64,000 bases of DNA from Trichopria drosophilae. Taxonomy: Eukaryota; Arthropoda; Insecta; Hymenoptera; Diapriidae. A program made the position numbers and the translations under genes. The stretch is taken from assembly GCA_030407085.1 (NCBI GenBank), contig CM059583.1, positions 206,954,001 through 207,018,000 on the forward strand, written 5' to 3'. Positions 1-12,150 of this stretch are shown here, one piece after another; position 1 is the stretch's first letter, and every line of letters begins with the position of its first letter. The notes under the pieces were generated by a model. It searched no databases. It was not told the origin of the DNA and saw nothing but the letters and a program-made list of their open reading frames with translations.

Positions 1-1593
1 CTGAATCAACCTCGACAAATATATTCGGGATTTGAATTTAGATAATGAAATGTATTTAAAGAACTAATTCATGGAAATTGAAACTGAATTACCTAAAATT
101 AATCAACCAATAAATACCTCAGTATAACATTATTTCATTTATAATAAAATAATCGTTATGTCAACTATATATACTAATTAAACAGTTTTATATTATTTTA
201 AAAATTTATTTGTTCATTATAATAGTTCATATAATTTGCTTCTTATTTGTCTCTTGTGTAACTAAAAAGAATTCTGTTTGATGGGTTCAATGTAACACTG
301 GAAAATTTCCAGTCGTCTTATATTTTTCAGAAAAATGAAGTTCAGTCTATCAATCTTTGAATTTTCTGCCATGATTTGTGTATGTTTAAGTGTAAAGACT
401 TTCTTTCTACAATCGCAGCATCATTTCTGAAGTACAGTTTTTTGTTGGACACAGTGGTATTCTTGGAATTCTCTGTCGTGTTGCATTTTAAATAAATCAG
501 GTTAAATGTATCAAGATGAGTATTTTTTGCCAACTTCACTTTAAACGATAGCTTAAATATTGCCCTTTGAGAAACAAATATAAAACACTAAGTTTTGTTC
601 ACTTCACATATAAGTAAACACACCTTTTTTGTCCGAGGTCTCCACAATGCCAAATAATGTTTTTATATACATTTTCTTACACGCGATTGAAGCAACTTTT
701 GATGCGTGAATTTATATTTAGTATTTATCGATTCCATCGATTACGAGTTCACAATGAGATTTTAAAAATTCAAATGGAGGAACCAGTATGACAGACAAAA
801 AAATGTAAATTGTTAGGAATGTAATAAAACTTGTTATTTGGAATGAGCGGGGCTGCTATTTCTGAATCTCAAAATAAATTTCAAAATATAAAAAATATGG
901 TGGACACAAAAAATTAAAAAACTTTTCAATTTTTCAAATAAGTCATTTCAATTCCATATTTTAGAGAAAGTACATGAAAGCTTTAAAAAGCATTGTTGGA
1001 TCTCAAAAGTCTGTAATGGACCTTTCGTTTAATCCTACGTAAACAGTTGTATTTTGTCACTTTGTTGATTTACGCATGGTCACAAATGGAACAAAAGTGT
1101 ATTTTTACGCCTTTGAACCTAAATTGCTCACGAACAAGAGTCAATCCAATATTTTCAAAGCCAAATTCGAATACTACAGACAAAACCTTAATAGTCTGTA
1201 ATATATTACAGAACATGCAGTTGTTGAGATTTTCTTGGGATGTGTAAACATCGATTCTAATCATTGCAGCCTGAATGATTCTACTAGATTTAACTTTATT
1301 GATAAAAGAAAATGTTAGTGTGGATATGAGTTTCAAGAATTGATTCATATATTTTTGCAATGTTCATTAAAAAAAATTATTCTCCTTAGCTAAAATTCCG
1401 GCTTGAGAAACGTTTAGTGTTCATGTAATATTACTGTAACGGAGAAGTGGTCTCCGCGCTGTGTAACAAGAGCCTTTCGCGAGAAGCGACCGCATCTCTT
1501 GATTATTAATTTTGATTTCTAGCGTCATTTTAGTGTTGAATCTTAATGAAATGTTTGTTTCTGGATAATTTTACAAAACTTTTCACATCAGAA

Positions 1594-1930
1594 TAAAGAA
1601 AAACATACTTTTTAAAGAATGTTTTCGTACAGTTGGCGATTTTTTAATTTCAAAAGTTATATATCTAATTGTAACAATATAATCAGATGGATGCGCGAAT
1701 TATAATGTTAACTATTTGATATTTTATAAATGCTCCTGGTACTTATTATTAATTAGAAATCATACTGTAAAACCTGATAATCTCTGAATGCTTAATATAC
1801 ATATTTTTGCACAATTTTACATATCAGAAGAGAAATAACTTTAATCAGGCGATTAATTAGATATCAACTTTTGAAATTAAAAAATCGCGAACTGTGTAAA
1901 AACATTCTTTAAAAAGTGTGTTGTTTTCAT
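1594..1930. mobile_element. Foldback MITE with about 65-bp terminal inverted repeats
   Basis: The arm at about 1594-1672 (core CTTTTTAAAGAATGTTTTCG) is repeated in reverse complement at about 1852-1930, with roughly 90 percent identity by eye. About 180 bp of AT-rich spacer separates the arms. No coding capacity is present, as expected of a non-autonomous DNA element. Confidence 0.75.
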
Positions 1931-2275
1931 TTAATACATTTGTTTTAAATGAATTTGAGTTCAGTGTCTTTAAATATATAACAGGTGACTTTGTTCATCA
2001 TTCTTCATTTTTAATTTTAACAGTACATTTCTCTCGGTATGTTTTCGCTATTTTGAAATAAGTATTACATACACTACACATAAGAACAATCATTTTCAGA
2101 AGTTATTCTGTCAAAAGTTGCTTGCTATCTTAAAACGTGATGAATAAAGTTACAACCGTCTCAAAAAATATAAATTTTTCTCATGAATTATTAGAATTTT
2201 TCAATTTTTCTGATACCATTTAAATATTTTTTGTGGCAAACTTTATATTTTTTGCTAATTTCAATACTTGCACAA

Positions 2276-2848
2276 CCCTGGTAGAAATTTGGATGGTTGA
2301 AATAACCATTATCCTACCAGCTGAGAATATCTGTTCGGTAGAATCTCGGTAGAAATATGCACGAATTCTAGATGAAAACCCGCTAGCCAGTAACATATAT
2401 TTAAAGTGACATAAAGCAATAATTGCAAGCTTAAAATATAATATCAAATTTGTGTAATAGGTAAGAATCAATCGATTCGACAAAACGAACAGATGTAAAT
2501 GTCAACGATTTTTCTTTCGAAATGAAGATTTGATCTTTACAGCAGCTTTGTAAACAATCGCGACAGCATGTGCGCGCGAATCAGCTGAGAGTCAGCCGCC
2601 ATATTGGGAGTTCGATCGAGAGGTATTCGAGATGCTCGAATCGAGCCGTGATCGATAAGTTGTAGGAGCTTGTCGCACTCATGTTAAAATATATTAGCTG
2701 TCTCAAAGTCTCGCGTCTCGGTAGATTCACGCCAGAATTCATGTCATTTTTAGTAGGATTTCTGCTCATATTACAGAGCTGGTTTCTAGCCAGATCATCA
2801 AAATCTAGGATAATTCTGGGCAGATTCTCGTGGCCATCTCTACCAGAG
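2276..2848. mobile_element. Possible MITE bounded by CCCTGGTAGAAAT / ATCTCTACCAGAG ends
   Basis: The left end CCCTGGTAGAAATTTGG is mirrored imperfectly by the right end CCATCTCTACCAGAG. The left end also resembles the start of the clearer element at 29892-29999. Additional copies of a GGTAGAAT motif occur inside. The interior (2560-2700) is GC-richer and could be host sequence, so the element may simply be two separate fragments. Confidence 0.3.
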
Positions 2849-2865
2849 AATGTAGCATTAGATTG

Positions 2866-3046
2866 GGGTAGGTTAGGTTACGGTAGTTTAAGTTAGAGTT
2901 TATATGTTACGGAATATGTAACGGAACTTGATTGTTGTTTTGTGATGAAGAGTTTCGATTGGACTGATATTGTTAGGTTAGGTTAGGTGAATTTCTGTTA
3001 GCTTCGATGAGGTTATATTAGGTTAGTGCTTAGGTAACACTTAAAG
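2866..3046 (+). repeat. TTAGG-type short strings
   Basis: GGTTAGGTTA at about 2872, GTTAGGTTAGGTTAGGTG at about 2970 and a further GGTTAG near 3020 form short, interrupted runs of the arthropod telomere-type unit. The arrays are only 2-3 units long and lie among unrelated G/T-rich sequence. They are an interstitial low-complexity patch and not a telomere. Confidence 0.5.
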
Positions 3047-3279
3047 GCTTGTAGTTAGAGGAATTGGATTTTTGGGTTGGGATGAAAAGTTGGTGTTGGA
3101 AAAATGTGGTTTGGTTTGATTATATTACGTCAGCTTAGGTTCAGTTATTTTACATTAAAGTTGCAGAAACGATCATGTTATAAGTTTGTTTTGAAATAGT
3201 CGCATGTTGAATTATAGTCATGGTACCAAAAGAAAAGGAAGAATACTTTGAAATCCGTTCCCTCAAATTACCATCGAAA

Positions 3280-4080
3280 TCATCCATAAATTCCGTAAAA
3301 TTGTTTCGGTAAATAAAGTATCGAGGTGATTAGAAATCTAAGAATAAAACTCAATAAAAACGATTGCCGGATATAAAAAGTTCTCGGAAAATAGAAAAGA
3401 ACCGAAAGTGAAGTAGGAAAGGAGTAAGCGCATGTATAAGGTCGGCAATATCTCGTAGCACCGAGGACGAGGTTGTTTGCAGACGCCAGGAGCGTACGCA
3501 TCGGGTAAGTTTTCTTTTTTTTTTCGCGTCGACAGCGGCTTGCGAAGGGCTCGCCCGAGTGGGAAACAATAAAATTCTCTCGTGCGAAATTTGATTCCGG
3601 AATAAAAATAGAATATTGGGGATAACACGAATCGGTGAAGCCATTTGATCTCCGGGCAAAGCCGACGGGGGTGCGGAAACATATCGATATGGGGAGCCGC
3701 TGCGGGCACGGAATACAGAGGATCGCATTATCGCCGGCTTCCCCGCGCCCCATACAGAATTCGTTCGCCACTCCCGGAACCGCCGAAGAATCTCGATCAT
3801 CGATCGACATCCGCATCATTTCTCCGGGCCGACCAATCTTTTCTCTTTCTACTGAAATTCTATCCAAACTTTTCCTCGCTCCTTATTCTCGCGCCGCGTC
3901 GAGACACCCGCCTGTATCTACTGAAAATGGAAAAGTCGATTTTATCGGCTTATTTATACCTTATCCTTGGACCAGGGTTATTTCTCGATTGATGGGTTTT
4001 TATCTTTTCGAGAAACAAACCTGTGCTTGGATATTCTTATTCTTTATTGCATCCATATTTACTCGTTTTTAATACCTAAG
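3280..4080. other. GC-richer island, candidate cis-regulatory or cryptic exonic DNA
   Basis: Composition rises sharply above the flanking AT-rich DNA, and all frames on both strands stay open for 115-195 codons. That pattern comes from low stop-codon density rather than from one coding frame. None of the translations resembles a known family. Given the neighbouring NK6 gene, an intronic enhancer is plausible, but only conservation data could show it. Confidence 0.35.
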
Positions 4081-4101
4081 GTACTTTAAGTTGTGCCCAG
4101 G

Positions 4102-4310
4102 TGGGGAGCAAATGTCAAGAAACCGAATTTCAAAAATCCAAAACATTGAAATATCAACTTTTAAAAAGCCGACACTCAACAAACGATGACTGTCAAAAAG
4201 CCAATGAGTCATGAAGCTGTAATATTCATGAAAACGACAATGTCAGCTTTTTAAATGTCGATTTTTTAATGTTTCGGATTTTTGAAATTCGGTTTTTTGA
4301 CATGTACCCC
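4102..4310. mobile_element. MITE with about 50-bp terminal inverted repeats
   Basis: TGGGGAGCAAATGTCAAGAA at the left is mirrored by the right arm ending TTTTTTGACATGTACCCCA. Both arms continue as AACCGAATTTCAAAAATCC plus its complement. The short interior carries further inverted segments (AAAAAGCCGACA and complement). There is no coding capacity. Confidence 0.8.
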
Positions 4311-7300
4311 AGGTAGGATATCTACTTCGGCACCAGCATTACCTATGCTAGTGAGCCATGGATGAGTAATGTAACGTTTTGCCTCATATTTACATGGACA
4401 CTGTCTAACTCGTGAACGAAGAGAAGTTTTCATCGAAAATATCAGTCATTAGTAATAGACACGGTATTGATGAAAAAATATAAAATGTCAGATGGTATAT
4501 CAGACCTTGTGATTTTGTTTAGTGACACGACAGTCCTTAATCAAGACATCAGTTATACAACTGACACAGGTAATTTGCAAGATCACCTATATTTTTTCGG
4601 AAAACAACAACCAAATAGCATTGGCGTTACATTGAAAACTAATACAGAGTTAAAGAAATCATCATTACTGATTCCAGTTCACTACTAGACTATCCATTTT
4701 CCTCTACAACTCATGAAATCTGATATTTAGGTCAGCCATACTAAATTTTGGTAATCAACCCGCCAAAGAACTGTTACATAATAAGATTCATTAGTTTTGA
4801 TCTGCTTGATACTGATATAAAGTTTTATGAAATTTTTATTTAATAAAAAATTATGGACTTTCAAGGTCAATAATTTATGAAGAATATTTCTCTATATTTT
4901 TTAGCTATTCTGGAATTTAGTATATTAAATTTCGTGCTAGACCTATTGATTTTCATATGGTGACATATTAGGTTTTGACACAACCTTTTCAAAATTTATT
5001 ATCCTTTATAGACTACTCCTGTAATTTTTGTAGCGTTCTAGACTACTGGAAAGTTGAAAAAACTACCGGAGTACACAGTAGAAAATGCCCAACTTATCCG
5101 TCTGTGCAATGTAAAATTAAAAGTTTCCGAATCTTAGTTTATATCTATTTTTTGGGGTACTTTTTCAATTGGATGAAGTTCAAATGCAAAAAATAAATAT
5201 AAAAACTTGAGATTTCTTTAGAATTGAATTTAAACAACCCCATTAATGTTAATCTAAATATTTTGTAAACGTTATTTTTACCTTAAAGAATCTTCCCTTT
5301 TTACATGAAACTTTGTAAAATCGTGCAATAGAAAATGGAATTAAAAAGTTATAGGTTGATCGAAATTAATTTGGGTATATCGCATCCAATATGGCGTTCA
5401 AAATGGCGTATTCGCATGGTCAACTTGATAATTTTTTAAATAAAGTATCGCCAATTTTACGAAAAAAATTGAACCATCTTTGTGTTTTTTAAAATCCTCC
5501 CTCTAAACAATTCAAAAAAGTTTTCAATAATTCTAAATAAATTTACATTTATTTCTTAGAGGAAGCAATATAATTTTTTTATTGTATAATAAGAAAAATC
5601 TCCATTTTTTTAGAATTTAAAAAATGACACGTCACTGGTCAAAGGGAATAAGAGTTTAATTATGAAGTAGTGAAAATTAATCACAATTTATTTACGTAAT
5701 GTAGAAAAGATTCTTTTGAAAAGTAATTACAACTAAGTAAATTCATTATTTTTCACATAATTCATTCTCATTAATAAACATCATAAAACATTAAAAACGC
5801 TTCGAAACATGTTTAAAGTCTGTATAGATTTAATAATATGTGCTCAAAAATTCAAAACTTTGTTATATGCAGATTTTCATTTGTATCATTTATTTGTTTA
5901 CTATTTCAAAGTACATTCAATATTCAGTACAGTTTAATTTTTGTCATTAATACAGTATAAATGAAAAATATTGTTTTTTTATCGACAATAATCGACAAAA
6001 TTTTATATCATAGAATTGGTTACTATTGTCACATTCTTGAAAACATGTGAAAAGGCCAAGATTGTTACCTCGTCATTTTGTTATAAAATTCATAAAATTC
6101 ATTTTTACTAATTGTTCTTCAAAAAGTACGGTTTTTTCTGAAATTTTTGTAAACTGAATGATTTTTTCGAATAAGCACTGATTATATTATTAATTGAATT
6201 AGCAAAATATGAAATGATAAAAAGATGCTATAAATTATATCATTTAATATGTTTGAAATTAAAAAAATGTATTTAATTAAAGAGAACCAAAGATGTGTGA
6301 TTCACATCTGACAGACTTCAGATTCAGATTTGAATAATCGATAGAATTAATGAATTCGGACAAACATACTACTTTATTAACCTCTTTAAATCTTAAATTT
6401 CAAAGTGTATTCATGTAAAATCGTTTTGTTAGATTATTTAATTAGACATTCTTAATTCTTTGGCTAGATTCTATATGCAAGTTGATTTCAATTATACAGA
6501 AAAATACATACTTCAAGTAGTCAGTGTACTAAATAATTAAGACAGTGTGTAATTCGTACATTTCATTTACGAAACCATTTGATAAACAATGTATACGAAT
6601 TTGGAAGACATTATATTGATGACCATATTAAATATAACATCAAGATCCTTTTTATACGTGCAAACGCATTCTATATTCGCAAAACCATCGAAGCTTGAGA
6701 ATTTATTGAACTATCGACAAAATTCAGCGGCTGGAATGACAAGCGAGGTAAACGACCTGGAAGACTTTGAAATATGAATGTTTCTCTTGATAGTTCAACT
6801 CGCCACCATGGATAGGGAAGAGTTTTTTTACGGGAAAATCTGTCAATCTTTGTACATTTCTATTTCAATACTTTCACGGGACTTTTTATAGCTTATGAAT
6901 ACATATGCTATTTGTTGCAAGTTATGTTTCTCAGACAAGCATAACCTTATCTTTGTACAGACATTATATCGAAGGATTTTTTGTCATGTGATTTTCCATT
7001 ATAGTATTCGAAAAAACTTTTTATTGGAAAAATTGCTGAAATCAGGTGGAAATTGGGGATTACCAGAATATTTTGTCACGAAATGATGTACACTAATAAT
7101 ATTGTACGAGCAAAACTCGTTTTTAACATCATGACTCTTCGACAAATAAGCAACGGATGTGTAACAACTATTCTGTAATATACATGTAATTATTAGAGTA
7201 TAAAAAACAAATACTCGAAAGACAAACCTTTGTAATAATTATGTCCTTGTGCTTGGTCTAATTATATATTAGTACTCGTTAAGAATGAAGCGCAATAAAC

Positions 7301-7640
7301 ACAGGTCTAGGCTTGACAGAATTGTTTACGGAAGTGCTTAATAGGTGTCCTACACCGATACATATTCTCGCAAGTAGTAGATCTTTCGATTGGCTTAGAT
7401 ACAATTGTACATTAATGTTAGATACTCCTACGATAGTTTTCAACTGTTTCGATTAAAAATTAGATAGTTTCCAACAATAAAATATGACTCATTGTACAAT
7501 ATGAGTCTGTTTTGATCAAAACTTCCAGCAGATTGTCTTTCTCAGTAACATAGTTAAATTTTTTGCTATCACGTGAGAACGATCATCAAATACAATGAAG
7601 CTACAGCCGCAAATGAAATATTTTCATTCGAAGAATCACT
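4311..7640. other. AT-rich non-coding stretch
   Basis: There is no recognisable gene. Short open frames at 4467, 4975, 6589 and 6895 have no family resemblance. A fragment of the dispersed 'AATATGGCGTTCAAAATGGC' repeat lies at about 5385-5415. No other structure was noticed. Confidence 0.5.
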
Positions 7641-8230
7641 AACTCATTTAATCGCGCAGCAAACTCGCGACAAACCTCGATAAAAATTCGTCGCAGTGAG
7701 AAAAATTTAATCTCGAAAAAGACACGATAAATTCTGGCACCCCAAACGAAGGCTTATCATTCGAATCTGACCGCTTATCAAAAGGCATTCGAGGCGTGTC
7801 GAAGTCTCCGTTTTCAAACCCGCCCTCGGATTCAAAACAGAAACAAAATAAAAAAAAAGGAATCCTTGGAAGAAAACGAGATAAAAAGAGACAGATCGCA
7901 GGGACTAGAGGGAGGTTTCGAGATTTCGCGCAGTTATACGGCTGCGGTTTATACGTGGCTTTAGAGGACAATGTAACGGGCTTAGATAATCCTGATTTAA
8001 TAAATCTAACAGTTGTGCCATGAGCCTTTGGGGTGAGCGTCGCCACCGACACTGCAGCAACATGGCAACGTGTGCATGACTAATGCGATAAAAGAAAAGA
8101 AAAAAAAGAGACTGGACGGATGACGCCTGATACATGAATCGCCCTATGCTCGGAGTATATTGGACGCGATGAGAGTCAATTTGATGCAAATATATTAAGC
8201 GATTTCGGACCTTTTTGTCCTACTAAAAAG
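7640..8230. other. GC-richer island, candidate regulatory DNA
   Basis: This block has mixed composition with TTATCGC, CGCGA and ATGCAAAT-like words, and overlapping open frames on both strands without a dominant one. It looks like unique sequence and not repeat debris. It lies within the presumed NK6 intron. Confidence 0.3.
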
Positions 8231-8499
8231 TCCGAGGGATCGTTTTTGAGGGAGAGTTAAGTGATATTTTCAAATTGTAAATGGGTGGAACAATCGCGTT
8301 ATAATAATTTAATAAAAGAATGATTATACGTTTAATTAATAGGAGATTTAGTGTGGGTTTCTAAAAACTTCGATATTATTAAATACTAAATGAACTTTTA
8401 GATTTCCATTATTTATTTTATGAATTAACTAATTACATAATAAATAAATCACGATTAAGAATACGTAGCCTGTAGAATCTCTATCCAGGTGACATCACA

Positions 8500-8572
8500 T
8501 CCGTAGAAATTTGTTCATGCCCTGATCAGGGCCCTAATAAATTTCTACTCGGGCAGTTTCGTATGCAGTACT
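8500..8572. repeat. Small hairpin repeat (GTAGAAATTTG ... AATAAATTTCTAC)
   Basis: GTAGAAATTTGTTCATGCCC faces GGGCCCTAATAAATTTCTAC about 25 bases later, around a perfect CCCTGATCAGGG palindrome. A related arrangement with GGGCCTAATAAATT occurs at about 39770-39830, so this is probably a small dispersed element. Confidence 0.45.
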
Positions 8573-8939
8573 CTAAGCTAAACGTAGCTTATTAATCAGA
8601 ATCCTTTTTTCAAATTGTAGAAAACCTTATTCCAAGACCTTTTTCGGCACCTTTCAACATTGGATTTTAAACTTATTATTTGTAAACGCACTCCTTCGAA
8701 ATTTAAAATAATGCACTAAATCCCCGGTATTTTCAGTTTAAGGCTTACTAAAATGAATAACAATAAACCATGTAATATAAGGATGGAATAAATGATTAAA
8801 ATTAACAAGAGGAAAGTTTAATCGGTAAAGTGCACTCTCAGCTTCGGCAGAGGTTCGGTGAAACGCAATTTTAATTAAAAGATACTTTTAATTATCCTCG
8901 TTAAAGAAATACTTACTAAGGATACAGTTAGGGTTTATA

Positions 8940-9250
8940 TTTAAAATAACAATAACGCGGGCTGATGTCATGAGCTTAATTAAAACGTTGGCTAAACGCG
9001 TATCATCAGAAGCGGGAAGCTGCGGAGCCGCAGGCCCGTGCGGAATTTCCTCGGGTACCTTAAGGATTTGTGTACGCGCACCGTTTTAATTACTCCCCGT
9101 AAAGGTGCAGGGAGTTTAAATCCGCCTGTATAAGGCGTAATCGCGCGGATGCAAATAACCTCGCGAACGCAATAGCTTTTCGGGAGTGCTCGACCGCGGC
9201 CCAAGAATTCCAACTCCCGGCACGATCTTCGCGCTCCTCCTATCATGAGT
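8940..9250. other. GC-richer island with homeodomain-type motifs, candidate enhancer
   Basis: This compact block of non-repetitive sequence is bounded by TTAATTAAAA and TTTTAATTAG, typical homeodomain-binding cores. It contains an octamer-like ATGCAAAT and CG-containing words. An 84-codon minus-strand frame here has no family resemblance. The enhancer call is inference from composition and location. Confidence 0.35.
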
Positions 9251-9737
9251 TTTAATTAGAAAATAGAGTCATTATACATTTTTCTAATTATGCTTCCAAA
9301 CGATGCACCATGCAAATTCCTCTTTTTCAAATTATATTAGTGTCGTTCCGAAATTTGGCCAGTGTTTGTGCATATCGTCTCACATCAGATCCATTTTAAT
9401 AAATGATTTTTTGTTTAAGAAATATTTCCGAAGTAAGTGTACATGTAACTATTACAATTAGCAATCAGACATTCGTTGACGTACTTATTAGTTGAATTAA
9501 TCACATCCGTTGGAAACGGTTTCTAACGGTAGTATAACTAACAAATGTTTTCAGTGCGGATGATTTATTTTGTCAACGCCTAAAAAGTGACAGTAGATAA
9601 TAGATCACACCCTCTAAATATGGTTTGTTTAAACACTATCGGAATAGAGTGAGAAACCGGTTTAATTTCCCAAACCATACATACCTCTTAAAGAACTCTT
9701 CCAGGCATCATAATAATGGGGAAAACGATGTTTGTTA

Positions 9738-9785
9738 ACCTCCGGGAGTAGAACTCGGTTTTGCGCCCTGCAGTGAAATATTCAA
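9738..9785 (+). repeat. Copy 1 of the CTCCGGGAGTAGA repeat
   Basis: CTCCGGGAGTAGAACTCGGT and then TTTGCGCCCTGCAGTGAAAT are shared almost exactly with copies at about 19448 (plus) and 49060-49103 (minus). Only about 45 bp is conserved here, so this copy is truncated relative to the other two. Confidence 0.75.
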
Positions 9786-11690
9786 ACCACACGCGTGATA
9801 AATGCGTGCTTTTGGGATATTTAGTTACTGATGTAACAATTTGTTATTATTATTCAAAAAGTTATAAAAATATTTTAACATTTTTAAAACATCATGAAGA
9901 GCTTTTAAAGATTGCATTTATCTGCAGAAGTAAGAGAGAAAACTACAATTTTATTACCAATTTTAACATTGCTTGTTTTAAAATCATGTTTCGAGCCAAA
10001 CTTAACTAAATCAAATGTCAATAGACAAACATTATACCAAAATTGATTTGGAAAATGTAAAAATGTTCCTGTTATTAACCTCAAAATTCAAAATGTGTTA
10101 ACAATGAAAAAACAAATCTTCTAAGTTAATTTAAACTTGCGTTCCTAATTCCAGATTCACGCATTCGTAAGATCCGAAGAAGCGACTTCCAAAACTTAAT
10201 TCAACAAAGACTATAGAGAGCGATGAATCTTAAATTTAAATTAATTATTCAGGTTTAAAATTCAATGCGCCAAGTTCCTAATGTTATTCTGAAATCGGGT
10301 TGCAGGGAATGTAGTAAAGAACCAAGCGAAGCGTGCACCGAAATACGCTGAACAAATCCGTGAAATAAATAAACAAAATGGGGTATAAAATCCGGGCACC
10401 GGCAATAGGGCAATAATAATTACGAAAAGCTCGGTAGTAAACTCCCGGTGCATTCCTTCAGCGAAATAATAAAGCAAAGGGATTTATGACTCGACGGGAG
10501 CATACATATATATATTTTTTATTCGCCACGTAATACACGAACCCCGGCATGGCTGGTCTACGTGGAGAAAATTAGCAGACCTGACTGAGAATGCTCCTTC
10601 TCTAAGTCTTGCTTCCTCGCAAAAGGTTGTTCTTAAGGAGCCCCACTGCACCTATAAACCGGAATACATACTGAGAGTCTCTGTCCCCACAACAATGTAT
10701 TTAATTAACGTAACGGGCGCTGGGGGAGCACGCTACCGATTGCACCCACAAACCACTCTTGATCCTGCTAGTGCTTTACTTCCGACTCCTACTATTCTGC
10801 GACTATGTCTGTCTTCTTCCATTTTTCCCTCTTTTCCAACTTCTATGTCCGTATGAAATACTACGCGTGGCAATGTGACTTTATCTCTTCATCGTAAAGA
10901 CATTCCACTTTTTTCTTAGTAGAAAAATTTATTTTATACCCATGAATTTACTATTTTAGCTTTTCTTCGTGTTAACTTTCCTTTTGAGAGAAATCGTAGT
11001 TACTTTTTGTAAAATGCAAAGATCAATATAAAAATTTCATATTTTGCGGCCTTGTAATGAAATACTAGCTTTCAATCCATGACCATAAAGTAGAGCTTTA
11101 CATAAAATCTTATGGCCCAGGAACAAACATGTTTTTCTTTATCTGTATCTGTATATTGTTTTTCTCAGGACTTAAAATTGTTCTTTGCGGCCTTGGATTT
11201 TTGTTCGAAAATTTGTTACTTCAGGAATTAAAATTCACATTTTTTATAAATGACCCGCATTTCCTCCCAAATTCTCCTATCAGGACTTTTTTTTATAAAT
11301 ATGCGGAATTCAATCAAATTATAACGTTACGTAACTAGAGTCTTCATTGCATCAAAATTTGTCAGGAATAACTGAAAAAAGAATTCAAAATTCAAATTGT
11401 AATTTCCTAATAACAATATCTTCGATTTCCGAGAAATTTGATTAATAATTATGTATTTGCGCCCTTGTATACTGGATGTTATCGTTCTGATGAAACGGTT
11501 TTATACATGGAAAGAAAATATGCATCCACCATAATCAGATATAGTTCCCATATTTCTGAAAACATGATAAAACACAAAACATTACAAGCCGACTATAAAA
11601 AAATTAATTACACGCCGTAATAATAAGAAAGCGTTAAAATTGGCGTAAAAAAAATTTAATGTGTAAACTTACGAATTCTGCAAAGTAGAG
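9786..11690. other. Mixed AT-rich DNA with a GC-richer patch at 10260-10830
   Basis: No gene is recognised. The patch at 10260-10830 has higher complexity (for example GGGCGCTGGGGGAGCACGCT) and may be a further unique or regulatory segment. The remainder holds short AT tracts, including a TA run near 10503-10513. Confidence 0.35.
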
Positions 11691-12150
11691 GTAAAATACA
11701 CTCGCCAAGAGTGCATTTAAGAGACGAGTTACGCTAATCGAGATATTTAATCCCAGCTACAATTAAGACGAACAAAGCCGTTAGGCCGTCGCGTAATTAG
11801 AGGTAAAAACACGAAAAATTAAAAAGTTGGCTCGTTTTTTCAAGAGAACCCTAGTACATACACATTGGCATGTCCTACATTTGAAACCAGTTCCGCATTA
11901 GAATACACTCCGCTATCTTTGAGCACTCTTGACGAAATGCCCAGCTTCTCTTCTTTCGTGTTATTCAGGCTCCTCGGGGGTTTTAATTTTCATCCAAGCG
12001 GCCGTTAACTTTTACGAGGGCCGTTTACTTTTTAATCCGTTTAGCGTCTCGCACCGCGAGGCGCTTATATCTTTAATTTAACCTCTTGCACGACTTGGCT
12101 GCCAGTAAGCGCTACTGGCTTCTACGTACTTAAGCGAAATAGGAGAGAGA
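11690..12150. other. GC-richer island, candidate regulatory DNA
   Basis: This unique-looking sequence has TTAATTTAACCTC and GCGGCCGTTAAC words, and a near-palindrome GCCAGTAAGCGCTACTGGC at about 12101-12119. It lies about 3.7 kb upstream of the NK6 exon. No coding frame stands out. Confidence 0.3.

Noticed and set aside
2866..3046. Telomeric or telomere-adjacent array
   Set aside because: Only 2-3 consecutive TTAGG units with interruptions, in the middle of the window; simple interstitial strings.
3280..4072. Overlapping 115-195 codon frames on both strands as a gene
   Set aside because: Several frames on both strands are open at once because of higher GC. No single frame shows a recognisable domain, start or splice context.
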